Source: DATFKA01 sp042095835 (GTDB lineage: Bacteria > Bacteroidota > Bacteroidia > Chitinophagales > Saprospiraceae). From it: a stretch of DNA of 64,000 nt. The position numbers were made by a program, and so were the translations under genes. This document shows positions 18,297 to 26,499 of this stretch, piece after piece (positions within the stretch are counted from its first letter, which is position 1; the number at the start of each line of letters is the position of its first letter). The notes below the pieces were generated by a model. The model was not told where the DNA came from, searched no databases, and was given only the letters and a program-made list of their open reading frames with translations. Location of the stretch: the NCBI GenBank assembly GCA_042095835.1, contig JBELML010000009.1, forward strand, positions 27,384 to 91,383, in the 5' to 3' direction.

Positions 18297-19307
18297 CTAA
18301 AAGGATGCTCTTAAATCATAGGTTGAGCGTATTTGTTTATACAATCGTTGAGCCTCTTGATAAGAAAGGGTTTGTTGTCCATCAGAAAATGCTTTTTCTG
18401 GTGTATGGTGTACTTCCATAATCACTCCATCTGCTCCAGCCATGATGCTGGCAAGGGCAATCTGCGGTACAAATCGACGGACGCCAATACCATGCGATGG
18501 ATCAGCAATCACAGGCAAGTGGGTCTTCTCCTTGAGCATGGCAATCGCATTGATATCCATAGTATTACGGTAGGCATTCTCATAAGTACGAATACCTCTT
18601 TCGCAAAGCATAATTCGCTCATTACCGTTGGAGAAAATGTACTCTGCTGATTGCAACAACTCATCTAAAGTACCTGACATACTTCTTTTCAACAATACAG
18701 CCTTGTCAACCTTTCCTAGAGCATCCAGCAGGTTGAAATTTTGAGCATTTCGGGCGCCTACCTGGAAAATATCTACATAAGGAAGCATGGAATCGATTTG
18801 CTCCGTCATCATCACCTCCGTAATGATTTTAATCCCAGCAGCCTTAGCCGCTTTATACCACATTTCCAGGCCAGACTGTCCTAAACCTCTGAAGGAATAG
18901 GGAGAAGAACGAGGTTTGTATACGCCACCCCGCATGATTTTGATGCCCTGCTGTACTAAATGATTGATGGTGCTTTCAATCTGTTCCTCTGATTCTATAG
19001 AACATGGTCCTGCCATAATATGGAAATCTCCAGTACCGATCTTGATGCCATCGCCCAAATCAATCTGGGTATCATGAACTTTCCATTTCTTAGACACTAG
19101 TTTATAGGCATCGCTTACCCGATGGATGTCTTTGATGCCAGGCATGGAACCCACACTCCGGATATCAAATTCTTGTTTGCCTACTGCAATGGCATAATCG
19201 CCAAATTGGGTTTTGACGTAGTTGATTTTATATTTAATTGCCGCAAGCTTTTCTTCTAAAGCTTTGATTTGCTTTTGTTTTGCGTCCTTTTTGAGTTGAA
19301 TAATCAT
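18297..19307 (-). CDS. aroF: 3-deoxy-7-phosphoheptulonate (DAHP) synthase, AroF/AroG(f) type
   Basis: The enzyme condenses phosphoenolpyruvate and erythrose-4-phosphate to DAHP, the entry step to aromatic amino acids. Residues ~1-70 form a ferredoxin-like N-terminal domain. The barrel follows with the active-site segments GPCSIESEEQ (near residue 98), KPRSSPYSFRGLG and ADPSHGIG. This is the class I-beta (AroAI-beta, Thermotoga/Bacillus-like) form without a fused chorismate mutase. It begins 53 bases after trpA and is the last gene of the trp transcript, so attenuation upstream should also set the supply of precursor. Confidence 0.9.
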   Translation of the reverse strand: MIIQLKKDAKQKQIKALEEKLAAIKYKINYVKTQFGDYAIAVGKQEFDIRSVGSMPGIKDIHRVSDAYKLVSKKWKVHDTQIDLGDGIKIGTGDFHIMAGPCSIESEEQIESTINHLVQQGIKIMRGGVYKPRSSPYSFRGLGQSGLEMWYKAAKAAGIKIITEVMMTEQIDSMLPYVDIFQVGARNAQNFNLLDALGKVDKAVLLKRSMSGTLDELLQSAEYIFSNGNERIMLCERGIRTYENAYRNTMDINAIAMLKEKTHLPVIADPSHGIGVRRFVPQIALASIMAGADGVIMEVHHTPEKAFSDGQQTLSYQEAQRLYKQIRSTYDLRASF

Positions 19308-19360
19308 TCCTTAATATTTAAATTCGGTTGAGCAATAGAAGCCTCTAAGACTTGGCTTTT

Positions 19361-20152
19361 CTAAGTAGAAGAAACCACTTCATTTCTAACCATTTCCACA
19401 AAAGCATGAGTAGTTTCGGTCACATTATTCCCTTTTGCCAGCGCTTTGATGTAGGCAGATCCGATGATCGCACCGTTGGAATAGTCGCAAGCTTTGCGAT
19501 AAGTCTCGTAATTAGAAATACCAAAACCAATGAGTCGAGGATTCTTCAAATCCATTGCATTGATCCGATTGAAGTAAGCCAACTGCTTATCAGAGATATT
19601 GCTTTTCGCGCCAGTAATTGAAGAATTGGAGACCATGTAAATGAAACCTTTTGTTAATTCATCGATCTTTCGAATCCTATCTTCGGTTGTTTGTGGAGTG
19701 ATGAGAAAACTAATCGCTAATCCAGCCTCTTCAATCATTTCTTTATACATATTCTCATACTCAAAAACTGGTAGGTCTGGTAGAATAAGGCCATCAATAC
19801 CCGCTGCCTTGGCTGCTTTGAAAAATCGTTGCTCCCCGTATTGCATCACCTGATTAAAATAACCCATCATCACCAAAGGAATATCCGTTTGCTGGCGTGC
19901 ATTAGCGATTTGTCCAAAAAGATGATCCAGAGTCATTCCGTTCTTGATTGCCTGTGTACCGGACTCTTGAATAGTTGGTCCATCCGCTAATGGATCAGAA
20001 TAAGGCATGCCTATCTCGATGAGGTCAACACCTGCTTGATCCAAGGCAAGAATAACATCAACGGTATCTTCCAATTGGGGATAGCCCGCTGTGAAGTAGA
20101 TATTTAAAACATCTGCTTGTTTATTTTGGAAAAGTTGTTCTATTCTATTCAT
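19361..20152 (-). CDS. trpA: Tryptophan synthase alpha chain
   Basis: TrpA cleaves indole-3-glycerol phosphate to indole and glyceraldehyde-3-phosphate and channels indole to TrpB. The catalytic segment GMPYSDPLADGPTIQESG is present, with Glu in LIEIG. The ATG at 20152 gives the normal N-terminus MNRIEQLFQNK; an upstream alternative would overlap trpB and add 19 unrelated residues. It starts four bases after the trpB stop codon. Confidence 0.93.
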   Translation of the reverse strand: MNRIEQLFQNKQADVLNIYFTAGYPQLEDTVDVILALDQAGVDLIEIGMPYSDPLADGPTIQESGTQAIKNGMTLDHLFGQIANARQQTDIPLVMMGYFNQVMQYGEQRFFKAAKAAGIDGLILPDLPVFEYENMYKEMIEEAGLAISFLITPQTTEDRIRKIDELTKGFIYMVSNSSITGAKSNISDKQLAYFNRINAMDLKNPRLIGFGISNYETYRKACDYSNGAIIGSAYIKALAKGNNVTETTHAFVEMVRNEVVSST

Positions 20153-20156
20153 ATGT

Positions 20157-21344
20157 TTAGTGGTTGAAACGGTCAAAGTGTTTGATAAAAGTTTCCAAGT
20201 CCTTGTCACCTCTGCCTGAAAGATTGATGACGATCACATCCTCTTTGCTATACTCCATCACATCCAAGGCAGCAAAAGCGTGTGCTGTTTCCAATGCGGG
20301 GATAATACCCTCAATCTTTGAAATGAAATAAGCAGCCTTTAGCGCATCATCGTCGGTAATACTGATTGCCTCTGCTCTACCTGAGGCAATTAAATGGGCA
20401 TGCATGGGTCCAATACCAGGATAATCCAAACCCGCAGAGATAGAATAGGGTTCTACGATCTGCCCATCTGGAGTCTGCATTAATAAGGTCCTACTTCCAT
20501 GTATAATACCTCTGGTGCCAAGTACAGAAGTAGCTGCCGATTCGCCCGTATCTACGCCTAAACCAGCTGCTTCGACAGCGATCAAGCGTACATCTTTTTC
20601 ATTGAGGTAATGGTAATAAGCGCCCGCAGCGTTGCTTCCACCACCTACACAAGCGATGACGGCATCGGGGTTCTCGCGTCCAGTTTTTGCCTTCAACTGC
20701 CATTTGATTTCCTCACTAATGACAGATTGGAATTGAGCGACCATATCTGGATAAGGATGCGGTCCAACTACCGAACCAATAATGTAGTGCGTATCTTCTG
20801 GGTTGTTGATCCAATCGCGAATAGCTTCGTTGGTCGCATCTTTCAAAGTTTTACTGCCACTAGTAGCCGGTCGAACCTCTGCTCCCAACATTTTCATGCG
20901 CGAAACATTAGGTGCTTGTCGGGCAATATCTACTTCGCCCATGTAGACGATGCAGGGTATACCCATCAAGGCACAAACTGTAGCAGTAGCTACGCCGTGC
21001 TGACCAGCACCTGTCTCTGCTATTATCCGATTTTTTCCCAGACGCTTGGCCAGGAGGATTTGTCCGATGGTATTGTTCACTTTATGGGCACCAGTATGAC
21101 AAAGATCTTCTCTTTTTAGATAGATATTGGTCTGGTAATGATCAGAAAGCCGCTCTGCAAAATATAAGGGTGTAGGTCTACCTACATAATCTTTTAATAA
21201 GCTTCTAAATTCTTTCTGAAAAGCTTCATCATCCCATATAAGCGCATACTGCTTTCTAATTTCCTCAATATTGGGGTGGAGCATCTCTGGAATGTATGCG
21301 CCGCCAAATTCTCCGTAATACCCTCTTTCGTCAACTGCGATCAT
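20157..21344 (-). CDS. trpB: Tryptophan synthase beta chain
   Basis: TrpB joins indole and serine to make tryptophan using PLP. The PLP lysine is K88 in HTGAHKVNN, and the phosphate-binding loop GGGSNAAG is present. The length (395 aa) and N-terminus (GYYGEFGGAYIPEML) are those of the TrpB1 class that pairs with TrpA, which follows directly. A 174-base gap full of inverted repeats separates it from trpF upstream. Confidence 0.95.
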   Translation of the reverse strand: MIAVDERGYYGEFGGAYIPEMLHPNIEEIRKQYALIWDDEAFQKEFRSLLKDYVGRPTPLYFAERLSDHYQTNIYLKREDLCHTGAHKVNNTIGQILLAKRLGKNRIIAETGAGQHGVATATVCALMGIPCIVYMGEVDIARQAPNVSRMKMLGAEVRPATSGSKTLKDATNEAIRDWINNPEDTHYIIGSVVGPHPYPDMVAQFQSVISEEIKWQLKAKTGRENPDAVIACVGGGSNAAGAYYHYLNEKDVRLIAVEAAGLGVDTGESAATSVLGTRGIIHGSRTLLMQTPDGQIVEPYSISAGLDYPGIGPMHAHLIASGRAEAISITDDDALKAAYFISKIEGIIPALETAHAFAALDVMEYSKEDVIVINLSGRGDKDLETFIKHFDRFNH

Positions 21345-21518
21345 CGTTTTTTAATATTATAGTGATGTCTACCTCCGCTAAAGCTTAGGTAGATAAATAA
21401 TGTTGTAGGATGCCTACCTACCGTAACTTACTCTTCCGCCATGCTCCTACGCTAAAGCTTAGGCGGTTAGCGTAGGTAGGTAAGGATAGATGTAGTTCGC
21501 CAAAACACCCGAAATAAT
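21345..21518. repeat. Palindromic REP-like repeats in the trpF-trpB gap
   Basis: The gap contains several nested inverted repeats: CCTACGCTAA (21446-21455) with TTAGCGTAGG (21468-21477), CCGCC with GGCGG around GCTAAAGCTTAG, CCTACCTAC (21413-21421) with GTAGGTAGG (21472-21480), and TCTAC/GTAGA around another CTAAAGCTTAG copy. A related core (CCTACC...GAAGCTTC...GGAGG) occurs at about 53132-53162. This looks like a REP/BIME-type element inside an operon. Confidence 0.6.
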
Positions 21519-22178
21519 TTAAAACATTTTAGCTTCCTGCACAAATCCTTTAATCAACTCGATATCTTTTAAAGCAGGCTCCGTTTCAAATCGACTATTG
21601 ATATCTACACCCATCAACATGGGGTGATCGATAGCCTGTATAGCTTCTACAGATTGAGCATGAATGCCTCCACTCAATAGAAATGGAGTACTACCTTTGT
21701 AATCTGTCAGCAAGTCCCAGTTGAATTGTTGTCCAGTACCTCCAAAATCGGCACCTTTGGTATCGAATATAAAAAAGGAACAATGCTCTTCAAAGGCTTC
21801 GGTCGTTTCAAAGTCAAAATTTTCATCAACGGAAAAAGCTTTGATCAACTGAGCACTTCTCACGGTACTTGCTCGCCATAAACTGGCAATTTCTCGACAA
21901 TATTCGGGGGATTCTGTGCCATGCAATTGTACATAATCCAATTGATAGTCATGGGTGTAATTGAACAACTCATGTATATTCTCATTGACAAAGACACCTA
22001 CTTTCTTAATCAAACCAAAAGCTTCTTCATTTCCTTGAATCCAAGTCGACAAGTCTGTATCTCCTACGTAACGTTTGGATTTGGGATAAAAAATGAAGCC
22101 TATATAATCAATGGGTAATGCCAAAAGCGCCTCAATATTTTGAGGGTCGCGCATCCCACACACTTTCACCTGTATCAT
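21519..22178 (-). CDS. trpF: Phosphoribosylanthranilate isomerase
   Basis: TrpF converts N-(5'-phosphoribosyl)anthranilate to CdRP. The N-terminal motif KVCGMRDPQN contains the catalytic Cys, and FDTKGADFGGTGQQFNW carries the catalytic Asp region. The ATG at 22178 overlaps the trpC stop codon as ATGA, the usual sign of translational coupling. An upstream start would run 60 bases into trpC and was rejected. Confidence 0.93.
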   Translation of the reverse strand: MIQVKVCGMRDPQNIEALLALPIDYIGFIFYPKSKRYVGDTDLSTWIQGNEEAFGLIKKVGVFVNENIHELFNYTHDYQLDYVQLHGTESPEYCREIASLWRASTVRSAQLIKAFSVDENFDFETTEAFEEHCSFFIFDTKGADFGGTGQQFNWDLLTDYKGSTPFLLSGGIHAQSVEAIQAIDHPMLMGVDINSRFETEPALKDIELIKGFVQEAKMF

Positions 22179-22990
22179 GCTATTCCAGTTTTTAAGGTTA
22201 GCTCCATCTCGTTTATTCTTTCTATAAAGGTCTGGCATCGCTTATGGGGCTCATCGGCCTTCATAAAATATTCTCCAATCAAAAAGCCTTGGAAGCCCAC
22301 CTCTTTTAATTGAACGATCACGTTCGGGTCACTGATACCACTTTCTGATATTTTCACAAAATCGTTTGGAATGACAGAAAAAAGATCAATAGAGGTTTGG
22401 ATGCTTACTTCAAAGTTTTCGAGGTTTCTATTATTGACGCCTACTACATCGATATACTCATTTACCTTTTGGAGTTGTTTTTCAGAATGGACTTCCAAAA
22501 GCACCTCCATACCCAAGGACTTGGCTTGCTTTGCCAGATCACGAATCCTTCCTCGATCTAAGCACTCCGCAATCAAAAGGATCACGTCAGCACCAATAGA
22601 CCGCGCCTCAAAGATTTGATATTCATCAATGATAAAGTCCTTTCTGAGAATCGGGCAATAATTGAACCGACGAGCCTCTGTCAAATCCTCGTTTTTGCCA
22701 TTGAAGAAATGCGTATCGGTTAATACAGAAAGGGCACTAGCTCCCGCTTGCATATATCCGATTGTCACTTTTTCTACTTGAGCAAAAGGGTTGATTGGCC
22801 CCTTGGAAGGAGATTGCCTTTTAAACTCTGCAATTATTCCAGACTTATCCGGTCTCAATAGATATTCTTTCATTGAAACACATGAAGACTGGAAATAAAT
22901 ACTATTTTCTAGTAATTTAATAGGATAAAGTTCTTTTCGACTAGCAACTTCTTTCCTTTTATGTTCGACTATTTTAGTTAATATATTCAA
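22175..22990 (-). CDS. trpC: Indole-3-glycerol-phosphate synthase
   Basis: TrpC closes the indole ring of CdRP to give indole-3-glycerol phosphate. The motif IAEFKRQSPSKG (with catalytic Lys), ILRKDFIID and LLEVHSEKQL are typical of the (beta/alpha)8 enzyme. The start is TTG at 22990, giving the standard N-terminus MNILTKIVEHKRKEV; no in-frame ATG is available. Three tandem 16-bp repeats begin five bases upstream of the start codon. The 3' end overlaps trpF by four bases. Confidence 0.93.
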   Translation of the reverse strand: MNILTKIVEHKRKEVASRKELYPIKLLENSIYFQSSCVSMKEYLLRPDKSGIIAEFKRQSPSKGPINPFAQVEKVTIGYMQAGASALSVLTDTHFFNGKNEDLTEARRFNYCPILRKDFIIDEYQIFEARSIGADVILLIAECLDRGRIRDLAKQAKSLGMEVLLEVHSEKQLQKVNEYIDVVGVNNRNLENFEVSIQTSIDLFSVIPNDFVKISESGISDPNVIVQLKEVGFQGFLIGEYFMKADEPHKRCQTFIERINEMELTLKTGIA

Positions 22991-22994
22991 TGTT

Positions 22995-23042
22995 GTAGTG
23001 TTGTGATTATGTAGTGTTGTAATGATATAGTGATGTAATTAT
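22995..23042. repeat. Three tandem 16-bp repeats in the trpD-trpC gap
   Basis: Units GTAGTGTTGTGATTAT, GTAGTGTTGTAATGAT and ATAGTGATGTAATTAT are contiguous. They occupy the message immediately before the TTG start of trpC and may affect its translation. A similar start context (TACAACATTGAAT on the minus strand) is found before the TTG-initiated cysteine desulfurase gene at about 4044-4056. Confidence 0.7.
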
Positions 23043-23080
23043 GTCTGCCTGCCGTAGCTAGGGCGAAGTCACTTTTGCTC

Positions 23081-24067
23081 CTAACTGAGGATTTTTTGTA
23101 GCCCCTGGTAGGCGGCTCCGCTTTCAATACTTTCCTGGGCTTCTGCTAGGCAATCTTCAATGGATTTTTCTGGATGAATGACTTGAATGGCCATTCCTGC
23201 ATTACTGATAACTGTAGCTTTTTGCGCTGGTTTTGCCTGGTCTTGTAGAATATTCAAAATAATTTCAGCGGCTTCTTCGGCAGTTTCACCGCCGTATAAA
23301 GTTGCTGGATCGATAGCCTTTTGTCCCAAATCTTCTGGGCTATATAGCCGCTCCTTGGTATTGGTTCTTGCTATAAAATCACCCGTTAGAGAAATCTCAT
23401 CATAGCCATCTAAAGCATAAATGATGGAGAATTTTCGCCCAGAATTCTGCATAAGGTATTGATACATCCTCGCTAACTCCAAACTAAAGGTTCCAAACAA
23501 TTGGTATTTAGGTTGTATTGGATTGACGAGTGGGCCCAGCATATTAAAGAAAGTCTTCATTTTTAAATCCTTCCTTACGGGTACCACCTCCTTCATAGCG
23601 GGATGGAATAATGGTGCGTGCAAGAAACAAAGGTTGGCCTCCTCCAGATGACGACGAAGGGTATCTTGGTCATTCGTAAACTCATAGCCCAAAGCCATCA
23701 ATACATTGGAAGATCCGACAGCAGAAGACACCCCATAACTGCCGTGCTTGGTCACCTTATACCCCGCTCCAGCAATGACCATTGCTGAGGTCGTCGAAAT
23801 ATTGAAGGTATTTTTTCCATCCCCACCTGTACCTACAATATCCAAGGTGTCTGTAGTGCCTAAATCTATTTTTACACATAGCTCCAATAAGGCATCTCTG
23901 AACCCTTCCAGCTCAGGAATCGTTATAGGCCTCATATTATAAACCGTTGTGAATGCTGAAATCTGTACATGATTGAACTTCGCATGGGAGATATCAAGCA
24001 AAACGGCTTTCGCTTCCTCTTTTGTTAGTTTTTCGTGGTCGAATAATCGACTAAGTATCGCTTTCAT
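23081..24067 (-). CDS. trpD: Anthranilate phosphoribosyltransferase
   Basis: TrpD transfers phosphoribose from PRPP to anthranilate. The PRPP-binding motif DIVGTGGDGKNTFNIST (near residues 79-95) and KHGSYGVSSAVGSSNVL are clear. The length of 328 aa is normal. It starts 10 bases after trpG and is separate from it, unlike the TrpGD fusion of enterobacteria. A 90-base gap with repeats precedes trpC. Confidence 0.94.
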   Translation of the reverse strand: MKAILSRLFDHEKLTKEEAKAVLLDISHAKFNHVQISAFTTVYNMRPITIPELEGFRDALLELCVKIDLGTTDTLDIVGTGGDGKNTFNISTTSAMVIAGAGYKVTKHGSYGVSSAVGSSNVLMALGYEFTNDQDTLRRHLEEANLCFLHAPLFHPAMKEVVPVRKDLKMKTFFNMLGPLVNPIQPKYQLFGTFSLELARMYQYLMQNSGRKFSIIYALDGYDEISLTGDFIARTNTKERLYSPEDLGQKAIDPATLYGGETAEEAAEIILNILQDQAKPAQKATVISNAGMAIQVIHPEKSIEDCLAEAQESIESGAAYQGLQKILS

Positions 24068-24077
24068 AATTGTTATT

Positions 24078-24677
24078 TTAAACTGCTGCGACAGGGATCT
24101 CTAAGCCGCAGAAAAGTAGAAAATTCCGAAGCATCTTTTTTCCTTGTGGTGTCATAATTGACTCAGGATGGAATTGCACCCCAAATACCTTATGCTCCTG
24201 GTGGCGCATGGCCATGATTTCACCCTTATCATCCCGGGCCGTCACCACCATCTCACCAGGAAGTGTTTCTTTTTTCACTACCCAAGAATGGTATCGGCCT
24301 GCCTGAAATTCACTGGGAATACCTTCAAAAAGGATATCTTTTTCTTCCGTCTTATAGATAGGCGTCTCAATACCATGATAAACCTGGTCTAAGTTTTCAA
24401 TCTTAGCGCCGTAAGCCTCCCCAATCGCTTGATGACCTAAGCAGACACCCAGAATAAATTTTTGGGGACCATATCTTTTGATCAAGGCAGGCATAATACC
24501 AGCTTCGGAAGGAATGCCCGGTCCAGGAGAAAGAATAAGGATATCATAACGATCCACCTCTTCTAAGCTTATTTCGTCATTGCGATAAACATCGACTTCT
24601 CGGCCTAAAATTTCTTGAAGATATTGCACCAGATTATAGGTGAACGAATCGTAGTTATCTAAAACGAGTAGGTTCAT
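24078..24677 (-). CDS. trpG: Anthranilate synthase component II (glutamine amidotransferase)
   Basis: TrpG hydrolyses glutamine and passes ammonia to TrpE. The catalytic Cys is in GVCLGHQAIGEAYG and the His/Glu pair is in FGVQFHPES. The 199-residue protein is a stand-alone class I amidotransferase. It begins one base after the trpE stop codon, consistent with coupled translation and a stoichiometric complex. A dual role in p-aminobenzoate synthesis is possible but not shown. Confidence 0.94.
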   Translation of the reverse strand: MNLLVLDNYDSFTYNLVQYLQEILGREVDVYRNDEISLEEVDRYDILILSPGPGIPSEAGIMPALIKRYGPQKFILGVCLGHQAIGEAYGAKIENLDQVYHGIETPIYKTEEKDILFEGIPSEFQAGRYHSWVVKKETLPGEMVVTARDDKGEIMAMRHQEHKVFGVQFHPESIMTPQGKKMLRNFLLFCGLEIPVAAV

Positions 24678-24678
24678 G

Positions 24679-26097
24679 TTATTTAATTTTTTCTGCTTCT
24701 AGTAAGGCTTTTTTCAAAGCGCCTAATTTGTTGTTGACTTCTTGCAATTCATTTTCTTCTACGCTACCCGTGACAATACCTGCTCCTGCCTGGTAATGCA
24801 AGGTATTGTCCTTGCTCATAAAAGAACGAATGACAATAGCCGTATTGATGACTCCATCGAATCCAATGTAGCCAAGTGCGCCGCCATAAAAGCTTCGGTT
24901 TTGATTTTCGTAATGATTAATCAATTCGATCGCTTTATATTTTGGTGCTCCTGAAAGCGTACCTGCTGGAAAGGTATCTCCAAATATTTGCACAGGATTG
25001 GCATCTTCTTCTAGGTCACCCAAAACAGTGGACACCAGATGAATAACGTGGCTATAAAAGTGGATTTCCTTTAGCTTTTCCACCCTTACATTTACGGCGT
25101 GGCGGCCTAGATCATTTCTGGCCAAATCGACAAGCATGATATGCTCTGCATTTTCCTTTGGATCGGCAGCCAGTTCTTTAGATTTTTCGATATCTACCAG
25201 CATATCACCTGAGCGTTTATAGGTGCCGGCAATGGGATTCACCCTAGCAACATTATCCCGGATGACCATCTGACTTTCAGGAGAGGATCCAAAGATTTTA
25301 TAGCTTCCATAGTCAAAATAAAACAGATAAGGAGAGGGATTAATGGAGCGTAAAACGCGGTATACTTGGAACTCATCCCCTTGAAAATCTTGTTGGAACT
25401 GCCGAGAGAATACAATTTGAAAGACATCTCCGATCTGACAATGATGCTTACCAATGGTAACCAAATTTTTAAATTCTTCATCCGTCAAATTGCTTCTTTC
25501 CTGACCAGTAACTTTAAAATCATAAGTAGGAATCTTAGGACTAAAGACTAGGTTTTCGAGTTTCTTCATTTGCGACTCCTCCCCTTCCAACAAGTTTTCG
25601 AGTATATAAAACTCATTTTTGTAATGATTGATCGCAATAATGAAGCGGTGCAAAGAGAAACGAATATCTGGCAGGTCAAACTTTCTTTTTTCAGCATCAA
25701 ATGCTAGCGTATCAAAGTATTGAACACCATCAAATCCCACATGACCAAGGAAGCCATTAAAAGTAGGTAGTATAGAAGCGTGATCTAGTTCGAAGCTTTT
25801 GGTGAACGATTGCAAATGCTCGGGTACGGTATTGACATTGATGACTGCTTGATGTTCAAGGCTCCCATCTGGCATTTGCACGCTGATCATGCGATTTTCC
25901 ACCTTAAACTCGGCCATCATCTGCAAACCAATGAAGGAAAAGCACTCTTCGGCGCTGCTGAAGTCGTTGCTCTCCAGGAGTACAGGTTGGGTATAATGAT
26001 CTCGCACTTTCAAATAAAGCGAAACAGGTGTAATGAAATCAGATAAGTGCTTAGACACTATCGTTTTTATTTTCACCTTGGATTTTATCGTTGACAT
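24679..26097 (-). CDS. trpE: Anthranilate synthase component I
   Basis: TrpE makes anthranilate from chorismate and ammonia and is the first committed enzyme of tryptophan synthesis. The C-terminal chorismate-binding domain has INPSPYLFYFDYG, IFGSSPE, PIAGTYKRSGD and GTLSGAPKYKAIELI. The N-terminal domain holds the probable Trp feedback site: LLESND near residues 36-41 is close to the LLES motif of feedback-sensitive enzymes. It is the first structural gene of the operon, 58 bases after the attenuator terminator. Confidence 0.94.
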   Translation of the reverse strand: MSTIKSKVKIKTIVSKHLSDFITPVSLYLKVRDHYTQPVLLESNDFSSAEECFSFIGLQMMAEFKVENRMISVQMPDGSLEHQAVINVNTVPEHLQSFTKSFELDHASILPTFNGFLGHVGFDGVQYFDTLAFDAEKRKFDLPDIRFSLHRFIIAINHYKNEFYILENLLEGEESQMKKLENLVFSPKIPTYDFKVTGQERSNLTDEEFKNLVTIGKHHCQIGDVFQIVFSRQFQQDFQGDEFQVYRVLRSINPSPYLFYFDYGSYKIFGSSPESQMVIRDNVARVNPIAGTYKRSGDMLVDIEKSKELAADPKENAEHIMLVDLARNDLGRHAVNVRVEKLKEIHFYSHVIHLVSTVLGDLEEDANPVQIFGDTFPAGTLSGAPKYKAIELINHYENQNRSFYGGALGYIGFDGVINTAIVIRSFMSKDNTLHYQAGAGIVTGSVEENELQEVNNKLGALKKALLEAEKIK

Positions 26098-26154
26098 ATG
26101 TTTGATGTATTGTTTACTGTTTGGTTACTTGAGATTGAGTGCTATGGATTAAAA

Positions 26155-26196
26155 TATAAAAAACGGCTTGCCGGGATAATCCTGACAAGCCGTTTT
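26155..26196 (-). terminator. trp operon attenuator terminator
   Basis: On the minus strand an 11-bp perfect outer stem (AAAACGGCTTG / CAAGCCGTTTT, 26196-26186 with 26170-26160) continues inward with further pairs around a short loop. It is followed by a run of U residues (26165-26155). It begins about 30 bases after the leader-peptide stop codon and ends 58 bases before trpE, the classical arrangement of a transcription attenuator. Confidence 0.9.
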
Positions 26197-26225
26197 GGTA
26201 TATGAATTTAGCAAAGGCGTGTGGG

Positions 26226-26294
26226 TCACCCGATATATCGAATTTCTGAACGCCACCACCAAATTGTATTTTTAATTTTATTCATTTTTTTCAT
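26226..26294 (-). CDS. trpL: trp operon leader peptide (22 aa, three consecutive Trp)
   Basis: A 22-codon reading frame starts at the ATG at 26294 and ends with TGA at 26226-26228. It encodes MKKMNKIKNTIWWW, then RSEIRYIG. Trp codons 12-14 lie at 26253-26261. It is preceded by a perfect -7 box and followed by a terminator and trpE. Possible attenuator arms on the minus strand: segment 1 GGCGU (26254-26250) directly after the Trp codons, segment 2 ACACGCC (26222-26216), segment 3 GGCUUGU (26191-26185) and segment 4 in the terminator. Segment 2 can pair with 1 or, with one mismatch, with 3. Ribosome stalling at the Trp codons would favour 2:3 and read-through. Confidence 0.9.
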   Translation of the reverse strand: MKKMNKIKNTIWWWRSEIRYIG

Positions 26295-26302
26295 TGTTGG
26301 CC

Positions 26303-26310
26303 CAAATATA
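26303..26310 (-). promoter_or_regulatory. -7 promoter box of the trp operon (TATATTTG)
   Basis: The minus strand reads TATATTTG, a perfect TAnnTTTG box only about eight bases before the leader-peptide ATG. Transcription would then start within a few bases of that ATG, making the leader message nearly leaderless. No good -33 TTG is seen. Confidence 0.6.
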
Positions 26311-26499
26311 GAATGCTCTGGAATAATTTCCGATGTTTTTGAAGAAAAATTTTAAAAATCATTCCATTTCTTCTTGAGATAAGGAACAATTGATAAAACC
26401 AATGGCTACAAGCATCCCAACCGCTTCTCAGGATTTTGGAAAAACCTAAAGTTGTTCCGTAAGATAGTAGATGTCTTATTATCAGTGTTTTAGAAGGGC

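Noticed and set aside
20610..21119. 169-codon plus-strand frame
   Set aside because: It lies wholly within trpB on the opposite strand; the protein has no recognisable pattern.
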